Below, piece after piece: positions 1-9,476 of a stretch of 64,000 nucleotides of DNA. The stretch spans positions 610,094-674,093 of the forward strand of contig NZ_NIBV01000001.1 in NCBI RefSeq assembly GCF_002632585.1, written 5' to 3'. Source of the DNA: Xenorhabdus szentirmaii DSM 16338 (GTDB lineage Bacteria > Pseudomonadota > Gammaproteobacteria > Enterobacterales > Enterobacteriaceae). The notes beneath the pieces are model-generated. The model had not been told where the DNA came from. It saw only the letters and a program-made list of their open reading frames with translations, and searched no databases. Every line of letters begins with the position of its first letter. The first letter of the stretch is position 1. The translations under genes were made by a program, and so were the position numbers.

Positions 1-2
1 TT

Positions 3-78
<76 letters not shown>

Positions 79-193
79 TTACATTTCAATATGACTTATT
101 CAATATTGCTTACATCACACTACTGACGAAGTATTTTTGATGAAATATTTTGGTACTCGTACTGTTGAAATTATTCATCGGTACGGGGTGCGC

Positions 194-221
194 ATTATAC
201 GAGAAATTCTGCTTGTGGCAA
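194..221 (-). promoter_or_regulatory. Sigma70 promoter of the tRNA-Gly operon
   Basis: On the minus strand, TTGCCA (216-221) and a perfect TATAAT (194-199) are 16 bp apart, about 115 bp upstream of the tRNA. The -10 box is followed by the GC-rich discriminator GCGCACCC, the pattern of stable-RNA promoters under stringent control. The rest of the spacer between the tRNA and orn shows nothing else recognisable. Confidence 0.75.
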
Positions 222-353
222 GCCCCTAAACGCAAAAAATCGTGTTTTTTCTCTAATTGATGATTAAACCTACAAATTATCTGCTTAATCATCAATCTAA
301 GAGAGTGTTACATCCGGGATGATTGCCAATATCGCACTCTATTCCCGGAAATA

Positions 354-899
354 TTATTTCTGGATAAAATGTTCACGGTAATGCACCAACTCAGCGATGG
401 ATTCCCGGATATCATCCAATGCCTGATGGGTGTTTTTCTTGCTGAGCCCTGCTAACACCTCAGGTTTCCAACGGCGGGCCAGCTCCTTGAGCGTACTGAC
501 ATCCAGATACCGGTAGTGAAAATATTTTTCCAGTTCCGGCATATAACGATACAGAAAACGACGATCCTGCCCCACACTGTTACCGCAAATCGGCGATTTT
601 CCTGCCGGCACCCACTGCTCTAAAAAAGCAATTGTCGCTTTTTCTGCCTCAGCATCATTAAACCGGCTCTGTTTCACCCGCTCAACCAACCCACTGCCGG
701 TGTGCGTCCGGACATTCCAATCATCCATCAATGCCAGCTGTTCATCAGATTGGTGTACTGCAATAACAGGCCCTTCCGCGAGGATATTCAATTCTGAATC
801 GGTTACAATAGTCGCAATTTCAATTATGCGATCATGCTCGGGATCTAATCCGGTCATTTCTAAATCTATCCAGATAAGATTGTTCTCACTTTTTGACAT
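354..899 (-). CDS. orn: Oligoribonuclease
   Basis: Cytoplasmic 3'-5' exoribonuclease that degrades two- to five-nucleotide RNA fragments, including pGpG, to mononucleotides; it finishes mRNA decay. The 181-residue protein has the full DEDDh exonuclease set: D12 and E14 in [10 protein letters not shown]112 in [10 protein letters not shown], and H158 and D163 in the C-terminal [12 protein letters not shown] block. Length equals that of the E. coli enzyme. It is divergent from rsgA and has tRNA-Gly downstream, exactly the E. coli arrangement. Confidence 0.98.
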   Translation of the reverse strand: MSKSENNLIWIDLEMTGLDPEHDRIIEIATIVTDSELNILAEGPVIAVHQSDEQLALMDDWNVRTHTGSGLVERVKQSRFNDAEAEKATIAFLEQWVPAGKSPICGNSVGQDRRFLYRYMPELEKYFHYRYLDVSTLKELARRWKPEVLAGLSKKNTHQALDDIRESIAELVHYREHFIQK

Positions 900-1009
900 G
901 ATATATCCTAGTTTCTTTTAAAGCCGGTAGTCTTTATCCGTGATGTATCATAACGTTTTTGATCACTCACAGCGATAATCAGTAAGATAGAATACATAAG
1001 TGAGGTTTG

Positions 1010-2068
1010 GTGGCTAAGAATAAACTTTCCAAAGGGCAGCAACGCCGTGTACAGGCCAATCATCAGCGCAGGCTGAACAAAGTTGACGCCAATAAACCAG
1101 AAATAGATGATAGCCAGCTTGGTGAGCCGCGGGAAGGGCTCGTGATCAGCCGGTTCGGGCAACATGCGGACATTGAAGCCGCTGACGCTTCTATACAACG
1201 TTGCAATATCCGCAGGACAATCCGCTCATTGGTCACAGGCGATCGCGTAGTATGGCGTCCCGCATTGCAGCTTCAGTCGGATGTCAAAGTTAATGGGATT
1301 GTAGAAGCCGTGCATGAACGCACTTCTGTTCTCACACGTCCCGATTATTACGACGGCATTAAACCGATTGCGTCAAATATAAACCAAATCGTGATTGTCT
1401 CCGCTATCTTGCCTGAACTTTCACTGAATATTATTGATCGTTATCTGGTCGCCTGTGAGACGCTCAATATCGCGCCTTTGATTGTGCTCAATAAAATTGA
1501 TCTGCTGGATGCAGACAGCCGTGAATGGGTCAGGGATGTCATGGATATTTACCGCCATATCGGCTACCGCGTGCTGGAAGTCTCCAGTTATACCGGTGAA
1601 GGCATTGCCGAACTCACCTCCCTGCTGGCGGATAAAATCAGTATTTTTGCCGGACAATCCGGTGTCGGTAAATCCAGCCTGCTCAATGAACTGCTGCCTG
1701 ACAATAAGAACAGCATCCTGGTCAACGAAGTTTCTGACAATTCCGGCCTGGGTCAGCATACAACAACCACGGCACGCCTTTACCATTTCCCGCTGGGTGG
1801 TGATGTCATCGACTCTCCGGGTGTCCGTGAGTTTGGATTGTGGCACCTGACACCAGAACAGGTAACCCAAGGTTTCATCGAATTCCGCGAATACCTCGGG
1901 GGGTGTAAATTCCGCGATTGCAAACATCAGGATGATCCCGGTTGTGCCTTGAAAGAAGCCCTGGAGCAAGGTGCTATCGCAGAGGAGCGGTTCGAGAATT
2001 ATCACCGGATCCTAGAAAGCATGGCACAGGTTAAACCACGCCGAAATTTCACGGATAGTCAAAAATAA
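1010..2068 (+). CDS. rsgA: Ribosome small-subunit-dependent GTPase A
   Basis: Circularly permuted GTPase that helps late maturation of the 30S ribosomal subunit and releases RbfA. An N-terminal OB-fold is followed by the permuted G motifs: NKID near residue 162, the P-loop GQSGVGKSS near 216-224, and DSPG near 270. The C-terminal zinc knuckle is C-x4-C-x-H-x5-C ([10 protein letters not shown]). I start it at GTG 1010 because GAGG (1002-1005) is then 4 nt upstream and the protein begins [12 protein letters not shown], like E. coli; a TTG one codon earlier lies too close to the Shine-Dalgarno. It is followed by psd and mscM, the E. coli order. Confidence 0.97.
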   Translation: MAKNKLSKGQQRRVQANHQRRLNKVDANKPEIDDSQLGEPREGLVISRFGQHADIEAADASIQRCNIRRTIRSLVTGDRVVWRPALQLQSDVKVNGIVEAVHERTSVLTRPDYYDGIKPIASNINQIVIVSAILPELSLNIIDRYLVACETLNIAPLIVLNKIDLLDADSREWVRDVMDIYRHIGYRVLEVSSYTGEGIAELTSLLADKISIFAGQSGVGKSSLLNELLPDNKNSILVNEVSDNSGLGQHTTTTARLYHFPLGGDVIDSPGVREFGLWHLTPEQVTQGFIEFREYLGGCKFRDCKHQDDPGCALKEALEQGAIAEERFENYHRILESMAQVKPRRNFTDSQK

Positions 2069-2161
2069 GACAATAATTAACGATGCACTGACATTAAAAA
2101 TAATGACAGGTACAATGATAGACTTTTGTCCAATTTACCAAGAATACTCCAAGAGGTTGAT

Positions 2162-3085
2162 GTGCTGGATAATCTTAAAATCAGGCTACAATATTTGCTG
2201 CCAAAACAATGCATTACCCATTTAGCAGGTTGGTTCGCCAATAAAAAAGCCGGCTGGTTGACACAACTTGTCATCAAGGCTTTCGCCAAAATCTATAAAG
2301 TGGACATGAACGAAGCCAAAGATCCTTCATTCACGGCTTACTCGACATTCAATGAATTTTTCATTCGCCCCTTGAAAGAGGAGGTTCGTCCTATTGTTGA
2401 CGAGCCTCATCAACTGGCCTTGCCGGCAGACGGAACAATCAGCCAGCTGGGCGCTATCCGCGAAGATCAAATCATTCAGGCCAAAGGTCACTACTACACA
2501 GTGGAAGCTTTGCTGGCCGGCCAACATCAACTGGCAGAGAAATTTCGTGATGGGCAATTTGTCACGACTTACTTATCCCCCAAAGATTATCATTGTGTGC
2601 ATATGCCCTGTGATGGCGTACTCAAAGAGATGATCTATGTTCCCGGTGATCTGTTCTCAGTCAACCCACTGACAGCGGCGAATGTTCCGAATTTGTTCGC
2701 TCGCAATGAACGTGTTATTTGCCTGTTTGAAACAGAATTCGGGCCAATGGTACAAATTCTGGTCGGTGCTACCATTGTGGGCAGTATTGAAACTGTCTGG
2801 GGCGGTTGTGTCACGCCTCCCCGTGAAGGGATCATCAAACGCTGGGTTTATCCTGACGAAGGAGAAGAAGGTGCGGTTTCCCTCAGGAAAGGTGAAGAAA
2901 TGGGACGCTTCAAACTGGGTTCGACCGTTATTAACCTGTTTGCCCACAATCAGATTAATTTTGCCAATAACTTATACAGTGGCTCGCAAACCCGCATGGG
3001 TGGTCTGATGGCACAGTCTGTCACGCCAGAAAACCCCTTAGAAAATGCTGATGATTCAGTGAATCAACACGATATCGTTAGCTAA
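2162..3085 (+). CDS. psd: Phosphatidylserine decarboxylase proenzyme
   Basis: Inner-membrane-associated, pyruvoyl-dependent enzyme that converts phosphatidylserine to phosphatidylethanolamine, the main membrane lipid. The self-cleavage motif LGST sits near residue 254 ([10 protein letters not shown]); cleavage between Gly and Ser creates the pyruvoyl group of the alpha chain. The DYHCVHMP block holds conserved His residues. The chosen start is GTG 2162 with AAGAGG 5 nt upstream, giving a protein that begins [14 protein letters not shown], the counterpart of the E. coli N-terminus; a TTG 36 nt upstream lacks such support. The tail after LGST is short and polar, as in relatives. mscM follows after 26 bp. 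Confidence 0.97.
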   Translation: MLDNLKIRLQYLLPKQCITHLAGWFANKKAGWLTQLVIKAFAKIYKVDMNEAKDPSFTAYSTFNEFFIRPLKEEVRPIVDEPHQLALPADGTISQLGAIREDQIIQAKGHYYTVEALLAGQHQLAEKFRDGQFVTTYLSPKDYHCVHMPCDGVLKEMIYVPGDLFSVNPLTAANVPNLFARNERVICLFETEFGPMVQILVGATIVGSIETVWGGCVTPPREGIIKRWVYPDEGEEGAVSLRKGEEMGRFKLGSTVINLFAHNQINFANNLYSGSQTRMGGLMAQSVTPENPLENADDSVNQHDIVS

Positions 3086-3111
3086 TTTTAGACTCCAAGG
3101 AGCCCCTTATT

Positions 3112-6100
3112 GTGCGCCTGATTATCAGTTTACTTCTCAGCTTGCTGATTGTGGTCCCGGCTTTGGCTGCAATACCACAGTTGAATGAAACCCAATTGAA
3201 ACAAGAGCTGAAGCAGATGGGCGGTAGCAAAGAACCGCAGGATGCTGAAATCGCGCAAACACTTCAAGGGGCACTCAATTGGATTAATGATACAAAATCC
3301 GCTAACGAGCGTACCCAGAGTTACCAAAAAGCCATTGATGATTTTCCTGCCATTATCAAAGAGCTGCGCCAGAAAATCCTTGCGGAAAGTGATACCGTTC
3401 CCCCCATTCCAGCTAACCAGCCTACCAGCAATCTGGAACAACAGATTATCCAAATCAGCAGTCAGCTATTGGATCAGGGACGTCTGTTACAGCAAGAGCA
3501 GGACAAAATCCGAGAAATCAGTGATTCAATGAATCAATTGCCGCAACAGCAAGTTGAGGCAAAACGACTGTTGGCTGAAGCCACCTCTCGCCTCCAATCT
3601 TTGGGAGCGCCGACCACGCCACTGGCAGAAGCACAATTGAGCCTTGCCCAGGCAGAAGTGAATGCCCGCAAGGCAGTGACCACGGAATTAGAGATGGCAC
3701 AACTTTCTGCCAATAGCCGGCAGGAAATTTCCCGCATTCGTGCTGAGTTATTTAAAAAACGCTACCAACGGCTGGATCTAAAACTCCAGCAACTGCGCAG
3801 CCAGTTAAATATTCAACGCCAGCAGAAAGCAGAATCCGCGCTTGAGCATACCGAGATGCTGGCAGAGCAAAGTGGCGGGAAGCTCCCGCAATTTTTGCTT
3901 GATGAGCTTCAACAGAATCGCCATCTATCACAAATGCTCAGCCAACAGACCCAGAAAATGGACGTCATTGGCTCACAGCAACGCAAAGCAGCCAGCGATA
4001 TCCTGCAAGTGCGCCAGACACTGAACACTATCCGTGAACAAGCCCAATGGCTAAATGACTCTACCGCACTTGGGGAAGCCCTAAGAACTCAGGTTACACG
4101 TATCCCGGATATGCCGAAATCTCAGCAACTTGACAGCAATATCGTTGAATTGCGGGTTGAAAGGCTGAAATATGAGGAAATGCTGGAACGTTCACAACAC
4201 GACACCGACCAAACATCTCCTTCATATAACGCACTGACTCCGGCACAAAAACAGGTTTATGAGTCGCTTAACCGCACTCGGAAAGAGTTATTGAACTCGC
4301 TGATCTCAGGCTATGACAATGAAATACTGGAGCTGACAAAGCTTAAAGTCACCACCAGCCAGCTCAACGACGCCCTGAAAGAAGTGCAGGATGCAACACA
4401 CCGCTATCTATTCTGGGTTGCAGATGTTAATCCCATCTCACTGAATTATCCGCTGCTGGTCGTACAGGACTTAACCCGCTTACTGTCTCTGGATACCTTC
4501 TCACAACTGGGTGGGGCCATTCACAGTATGTTGACCACACAGGATACCCTGCTCTATCTGTTGGGGACATTGCTACTGGTGATTTTCAGCATCAGCTCAC
4601 ATCGCCAATACCATGCTTTCCTTGAACGTTCCAGCAATCGTATCGGCAAAGTCACACAGGATCATTTCTCCCTGACCCTGCGCACTGTGTTTTGGTCTGT
4701 CATTGCCGCCTTGCCATTGCCCATGCTCTGGTCAGCCATTGGCTATGGCCTGCAAAATGCGTGGCAGTATCCGATGGCTAACGCAATAGGCGATGGTGTA
4801 CGTGATACAACGCCAGTACTCTGGATTTTCATGCTCAGCGGAGCCTTTGCCCATCCAAACGGCTTATTTATCGCGCACTTCCGCTGGCCAGAAGAGCGTA
4901 TAAAACGGGCAATGCGTTTCTATCGCCTGTCCATTTTCCTGATCGTGCCTCTCATGATGGCATTAATCACGTTCAACCATTACAGCGATCGGGAATTTAC
5001 CTCAACCCTGGGCAGATTATGCTTCGTGATGCTCTGTATCTCCCTGAGTCTGGTCACCAGCAGCCTGAAACGTGCGGGTGTCCCGCTTTATATGGACAAA
5101 CACGGTTCAGGCGAGAATATTGTAAATTCTATTCTATGGTGGATATTGCTCTCTGCACCCATTCTGGCCGCATTTGCGTCGATCCTGGGCTTTTTGCAAA
5201 CCTCGCAAGCCTTGCTGGGCCGTCTGGAAACTTCCGTCGCCATCTGGTTTTTCCTGCTGGTCATTTATCACATCATTCGCCGTTGGATGTTGATCCAACG
5301 GCGTAAAATTGCATTTGAACGTGCAAAACAGCGCCGTGCCGAAATATTGGCTCAACGTGCCAAAAACGAAGACGATTCTGCGAATATCAACAGCAGTGTA
5401 GAAGGTTCGATCGACGTTGAAGAACCTATCATTGATCTGGACGCAATCAGCGCCCAATCGCTGGGACTGGTACGTTCAATTCTGACGATGACCGCACTGG
5501 TTTCCCTCATTCTATTGTGGTCTGAACTGCATTCGGCCTTCTCTTTCCTTGAAAAGATCCGTCTTTGGGATGTCAGCACAACCATCAATGGCGTTGAAAC
5601 AGTCCAACCCATCACTATGGGGTCAATATTAATTGCCATCTTGGTCATTGTGATTACGGCACAACTTGTCCGCAATCTGCCAGCACTGCTGGAACTCGCA
5701 CTGTTGCAGCATCTGGAACTGACACCGGGGACAGGCTACGCCATTACGACACTGACCAAATACAGCATTACCCTCATTGGTGGCTTGGTGGGCTTCTCTC
5801 TGATGGGCATTGAGTGGGCGAAACTACAATGGCTGATCGCTGCGATGGGGGTGGGCCTTGGTTTTGGTTTGCAAGAAATCTTCGCCAATATCATTTCCGG
5901 CCTGATAATCTTATTTGAAAAACCGATCCGGATTGGTGATACCGTGACTATCCGGGGCCTGACCGGCAGTATCACCAAAATCAACACACGGGCGACCACA
6001 CTGTCTGACTGGGACCGAAAAGAGATTATTGTCCCTAACAAAGCCTTTATCACTGAGCAATTTATTAACTGGTCACTCTCTGACACGGTCACCCGTATTG

Positions 6101-6456
6101 TCCTGACCATCCCTGTTCCTGCTGACACTGAATCGGCCTATGCCACCGATATATTAATGTCCGCAGCGAAAAATTCACCTTTGATTCTCGATAACCCAAC
6201 ACCAGAAGTGTATTTGGTGGATCTACAACAGGGCATTCAAATTTACGAATTACGTGCTTATGCGGCAGAAATGGGGCATCGCATGCCCGCACGCCATGAA
6301 GTCAATCAACATATTTTGCAGGAATTCCGCAAACACAATATCACTTTGCCATTCCCGCCATTTCAAGCCCATGTTGATATTTTTGGACAAGAAATTCGTA
6401 GCTCCATGATGAATGCTTCAGGACGTAATCCTCCCCGTAAATCAGGAGCATTATAA
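3112..6456 (+). CDS. mscM: Miniconductance mechanosensitive channel MscM (YjeP)
   Basis: Large MscS-superfamily channel of 1114 residues (E. coli about 1107) that opens on membrane tension. It has a signal peptide (MRLIISLLLSLLIVVPALA), a long Gln/Leu-rich periplasmic coiled-coil region to about residue 450, several membrane segments from about 475 to 880, and a C-terminal MscS core with the pore-helix pattern GVGLGFGLQEIFANIISG followed by the beta domain starting FEKPIRIGD. It starts at GTG with AAGGAG 9 nt upstream. It forms an operon with psd, a pairing conserved in Enterobacterales; the functional reason for the pairing is unknown. Confidence 0.97.
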   Translation: MRLIISLLLSLLIVVPALAAIPQLNETQLKQELKQMGGSKEPQDAEIAQTLQGALNWINDTKSANERTQSYQKAIDDFPAIIKELRQKILAESDTVPPIPANQPTSNLEQQIIQISSQLLDQGRLLQQEQDKIREISDSMNQLPQQQVEAKRLLAEATSRLQSLGAPTTPLAEAQLSLAQAEVNARKAVTTELEMAQLSANSRQEISRIRAELFKKRYQRLDLKLQQLRSQLNIQRQQKAESALEHTEMLAEQSGGKLPQFLLDELQQNRHLSQMLSQQTQKMDVIGSQQRKAASDILQVRQTLNTIREQAQWLNDSTALGEALRTQVTRIPDMPKSQQLDSNIVELRVERLKYEEMLERSQHDTDQTSPSYNALTPAQKQVYESLNRTRKELLNSLISGYDNEILELTKLKVTTSQLNDALKEVQDATHRYLFWVADVNPISLNYPLLVVQDLTRLLSLDTFSQLGGAIHSMLTTQDTLLYLLGTLLLVIFSISSHRQYHAFLERSSNRIGKVTQDHFSLTLRTVFWSVIAALPLPMLWSAIGYGLQNAWQYPMANAIGDGVRDTTPVLWIFMLSGAFAHPNGLFIAHFRWPEERIKRAMRFYRLSIFLIVPLMMALITFNHYSDREFTSTLGRLCFVMLCISLSLVTSSLKRAGVPLYMDKHGSGENIVNSILWWILLSAPILAAFASILGFLQTSQALLGRLETSVAIWFFLLVIYHIIRRWMLIQRRKIAFERAKQRRAEILAQRAKNEDDSANINSSVEGSIDVEEPIIDLDAISAQSLGLVRSILTMTALVSLILLWSELHSAFSFLEKIRLWDVSTTINGVETVQPITMGSILIAILVIVITAQLVRNLPALLELALLQHLELTPGTGYAITTLTKYSITLIGGLVGFSLMGIEWAKLQWLIAAMGVGLGFGLQEIFANIISGLIILFEKPIRIGDTVTIRGLTGSITKINTRATTLSDWDRKEIIVPNKAFITEQFINWSLSDTVTRIVLTIPVPADTESAYATDILMSAAKNSPLILDNPTPEVYLVDLQQGIQIYELRAYAAEMGHRMPARHEVNQHILQEFRKHNITLPFPPFQAHVDIFGQEIRSSMMNASGRNPPRKSGAL

Positions 6457-6468
6457 AACCAAACCGAC

Positions 6469-7692
6469 ATGATAAAACTCATACCTTATCAAATTGGTGG
6501 ATTACTGGCATTCAATGGCGTTTCTATATTGGGAAACGCCATTACTGAAATTGCCATTCCATGGTTGATCCTGGAAATATCAGGCAGCCCACTGTTGGTT
6601 GCCAGCGTGATGTCGGCGAAAATCCTGCCGCTCATCCTCTCTATTTTCTTTAGTGCAAAACTGGTCGATAAATACGGGGCATTCCGTATCTCGTTATTAT
6701 CTGATCTGGTGAATTTTCTGAGCGTTCTGCTGATCCCCGTTTTTTATACGATGGATGTCCTGCACTTTTATTTACTGGCAGTTTTACTGATATTTTCCAC
6801 CATTTTAGATTCTCCCGGACGTCTGGCAAAAGACATCATGCTGGCAAAGGAGATCAAAAAAAATAAAAGCGGGCATGAGCTGATCAATGGGATCAACAGT
6901 ACCATTGAGAATATTTGTGACCTGATTGGCCCTGTTGTGGGCTCATTGATTATCGCCATGATCGGTACGATAAACGCCCTGTATTTCGATGCAGTGAGTT
7001 TTTTAGTTGTCGCATTGGGGCTGATTATGCTGAAAAAACATTTTGTCGCTGATATCAATGAAGTGACCGTCGTGCCCTCCCGACCACACCACTATTTCTG
7101 TGAAGCATTCAGATACCTTAAATCCGAAAAAGAAATTTTCTCAGTTCTTGCCATCAGTTCGTTGATAAATATTGTTATTACACCGTTTTTGATCGTTTAT
7201 TTACCCTATATCAATCAACAAGAATTTAATTCCGTTTGGAGCCTCGGTATTTCAATGACCTGCTTCGGCGCCAGTACCACACTTTCTTCGTTGTTGTACG
7301 GCGTTTACGGTAACTATTTTTCCAGTCACCGGATTATCCTTTGCGGCTATGGTTTTTTCTCCCTGTGCCTGATGTCGCTGAATTTATTTGAGGGGCAATC
7401 TGCCCTGTTTATTCACCTTTTCGCCATTGGTTTCTGTATTGGTTTTTCTGCCCCCGTCGAAATCACACTGATTCAACGTCAGGTTCCTGAGAAATTATTT
7501 GGCAGGATCATGACGCTGTTTTCTTCTACCCGATACCTTGCTGTACCTGTGGGGTATCTCTTTTTTGGCACAGTGCTGGAATCAGGTTTTGCCAAGCAAA
7601 CGCCTCTGATAATGGCTTCTATCGTATTGGTAGGATTAGTCATATACAAATTCATGCGTGGGAGCATGACGAGCGGGAACATGATTCAATGA
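6469..7692 (+). CDS. MFS transporter, EntS/MFS_3-like
   Basis: A 407-residue polytopic protein with about 12 hydrophobic segments, starting MIKLIPYQIGGLLAFNGVSI. Asp-Lys-Tyr-Gly after the second helix resembles the MFS motif A, and the overall pattern is that of the small-molecule or macrolide/siderophore exporter branch. It begins only 12 bp after mscM and has no close Shine-Dalgarno (AGGAG is about 20 nt upstream), so it may be read through from the psd-mscM transcript. Its last codons overlap the start of a decayed MocR-type regulator (ATGA), suggesting the two were once translationally coupled. The substrate cannot be read from sequence. Confidence 0.85.
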   Translation: MIKLIPYQIGGLLAFNGVSILGNAITEIAIPWLILEISGSPLLVASVMSAKILPLILSIFFSAKLVDKYGAFRISLLSDLVNFLSVLLIPVFYTMDVLHFYLLAVLLIFSTILDSPGRLAKDIMLAKEIKKNKSGHELINGINSTIENICDLIGPVVGSLIIAMIGTINALYFDAVSFLVVALGLIMLKKHFVADINEVTVVPSRPHHYFCEAFRYLKSEKEIFSVLAISSLINIVITPFLIVYLPYINQQEFNSVWSLGISMTCFGASTTLSSLLYGVYGNYFSSHRIILCGYGFFSLCLMSLNLFEGQSALFIHLFAIGFCIGFSAPVEITLIQRQVPEKLFGRIMTLFSSTRYLAVPVGYLFFGTVLESGFAKQTPLIMASIVLVGLVIYKFMRGSMTSGNMIQ

Positions 7693-8231
7693 AAGGGTCC
7701 TTTTTTCAGTCCGGTCTTTCCTCGCAGAAAAAAGCCTCTCTATCGCCAGATATACCAACGCCTTATTCAGGCCATCAATCAAGGCATATTACAGCCTGAA
7801 CAACGTATTCCTTCTATTCGCACATTATCTAATGAACTACATGTTTCCCGCAGTACGGTAGAATCAGCTTATATGTTGCTGATCAGCGAAGGTTATCTGG
7901 AAGCAAGGGGACAAGCCGGAACCATTGTCTCCCCACGCGTTGCAGGCATAGAGTTATTGAAAGTTTAAATCAGGTTTTCAATAACCGCCTTCAATTTGAT
8001 ATTCCCGTAGGCGGACTGCATTTACTGGCAAAACTGAATCAACATGAAGATGATATTGCCCTGTCCCAACTTCCCAGAAAACAAGGCCTTGGTATTGCTG
8101 CCCTGTCTTCACGAGGCTTGAGCGCTGATTGCGGCAAAGGGTTACTGTTCGGCTTCGCCAATGAAAAAACACCAGAAATGGCTTTGCGCCATGCCCAAGA
8201 TCTACAAAACTGCCTGTTCCAAAACTACTGA
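7689..8231 (+). pseudogene. Remnant of a MocR/PdxR-type GntR regulator
   Basis: Two ends of one gene remain. The first part (frame of 7693, open to TAA 7966) encodes a GntR winged helix: PLYRQIYQRLIQAINQG, then IPSIRTLSNELHVSRSTVES and EGYLEARGQAGTIVSP. After a frame change around 7966-7985 the second part encodes the typical C-terminal end of the aminotransferase-like domain, with VGGLHLLAKL, ending at TGA 8231. Most of the roughly 300-residue middle is gone. A likely original ATG at 7689 overlaps the stop of the MFS gene, but a T6 tract (7703-7708) puts it one base out of frame. Three lesions make this a genuine pseudogene rather than a read error. Its 3' end overlaps the convergent CMD-family gene by 7 bp. 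Confidence 0.85.
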
Positions 8232-8656
8232 CGCATGCCTATTGCAAGCCGATTCATACCATTCATGAGAGAGATTGCAAAAGTCAGATCTGAAATTTCC
8301 TTATCCGTAAAATGCGCTTTCAAAGGGAAATACGCCTCATCATCAGCATGAGTTGTGGAAATATATGTTAAAGCTTCCGCCCATTCCAATGCGGCTTTTT
8401 CACGAAGGGTAAATTGGTTGCTGACACGCCATCCCGCCAATTCCCACAAACGGCGGTCAGTTTCTTGATTTTCTCGTAAAGAGCGAGAATGTTTATTGAG
8501 ACAGAAAGAGCAACCGTTAATTTGGGAAACTCGCAAGTAAACCAATTCTATTAACTTTAATCCTAACGGGCTCTTTTCCAATTCATCTTTGACAATACGA
8601 AATCCTTGCAGCAATTCGGGGGATAAATCGTAATAAGCAAGACGTAATCCACTCAT
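8225..8656 (-). CDS. Carboxymuconolactone decarboxylase/AhpD-family protein
   Basis: A 143-residue all-helical protein of the AhpD/CMD superfamily. It has the redox motif C49-x-x-C52 followed by H56 (INGCSFCLNKHSRSL), which in AhpD-like proteins forms the peroxidase/disulfide site. The spacing suggests an alkylhydroperoxidase-like thiol protein rather than a true muconolactone decarboxylase, where these cysteines are absent. It lies tail-to-tail with the MocR remnant; MocR-type genes next to CMD-family genes are a common pairing, so the lost regulator may have controlled it. The upstream region has four 16-bp repeats that could be operator sites. Physiological substrate unknown. Confidence 0.88.
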   Translation of the reverse strand: MSGLRLAYYDLSPELLQGFRIVKDELEKSPLGLKLIELVYLRVSQINGCSFCLNKHSRSLRENQETDRRLWELAGWRVSNQFTLREKAALEWAEALTYISTTHADDEAYFPLKAHFTDKEISDLTFAISLMNGMNRLAIGMRQ

Positions 8657-8693
8657 GCGTCATGGTCCTTATCTTTGTAGCATAGTCATTATT

Positions 8694-8747
8694 GTTAACG
8701 ATTATTGTTGTTAACTATTATTGTTGTCAACGATCATCACTGTTAAC
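8694..8747. repeat. Four 16-bp direct repeats with GTTAAC cores
   Basis: Upstream of the CMD-family gene, GTTAAC (8694), GTTAAC (8710), GTCAAC (8726) and GTTAAC (8742) recur at an exact 16-bp period, each preceded by an ATTATT-like segment. The array is 38-91 bp from the start codon, where an operator would be expected. Either regulator sites or a simple tandem expansion. Confidence 0.8.
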
Positions 8748-9476
8748 GATATAATAAATCATCGATTCAGATCAGAGACAAGATTGGCATTTTTAATCAT
8801 GACAAGATTTGATTGAACATCAAACCTATCTTCCCATCGCCAATATTTTCTGTTCGGAAATAAAAAAAACACTGCTTAAAATAATAAGCAGTGTTTTGCT
8901 ATGCAGGTAGCTAACTAAATCGTTAATTCATTCTATATCAAGAATCTACCTCACTAAATACCATTCTTGATTAAAACGGTATTAAGAGAGTAATTCGTCA
9001 CATCACTATATTTGAATTAGGATTATAAAAAATAAAAAAACAAACTATTAAAGGATAACTCACTCTATACTTATTTATCGTAAAATGCCATATCCTGATA
9101 TTTATAAGATAATACTACCCCGTTAATGCCATTATGGGTTAATGAACAATAAAATACTTATAAGTGCAAAATTAACAACATAAACAATATAAACCTCTCC
9201 GGTTCATATCAAAGTTATACATAAAACCATCAGAAGAATAAAACCCATTAACTTATTATACCTTTCAGTTAAATGACTATTTTCCATTGCCATTGTATGG
9301 GTAATTTTGTGATTACTTTTAACAAATCAATACCCACTGCATATCATTTCATCAATAGCAGCAATAATGGCAAAAAATGCCGTCCCCACCGGTCAATCAT
9401 TTACATAATTTTAACAAAATCCTATCATTCAAGGAAAAATCGTTGCTATGTGTATTTCTTCCTTATCAGAGGCGAC
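8748..9476. other. AT-rich spacer between CMD-family gene and second MFS gene
   Basis: Apart from the terminator at 8866-8897, this stretch is AT-rich with no convincing reading frame. An ATG at 9273 is in frame with the downstream MFS gene, but the 68 residues it would add (His- and Asn-rich, no Shine-Dalgarno) do not look like protein. Confidence 0.6.
8866..8897. terminator. Bidirectional intrinsic terminator-like hairpin
   Basis: A 13-bp perfect stem, AAAACACTGCTTA with TAAGCAGTGTTTT, around a 6-nt loop, flanked by A and T runs. It lies in the spacer between the divergent CMD-family gene and the second MFS gene with no gene clearly reading into it, so it may be left from lost genes. Confidence 0.7.

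Noticed and set aside
5019..5675. Several 95-107-residue frames inside mscM
   Set aside because: Shadow frames of a clearly conserved long gene.
9273..9476. Upstream ATG for the second MFS gene
   Set aside because: No ribosome-binding site and a His/Asn-rich non-family N-terminus; ATG 9477 is better placed.
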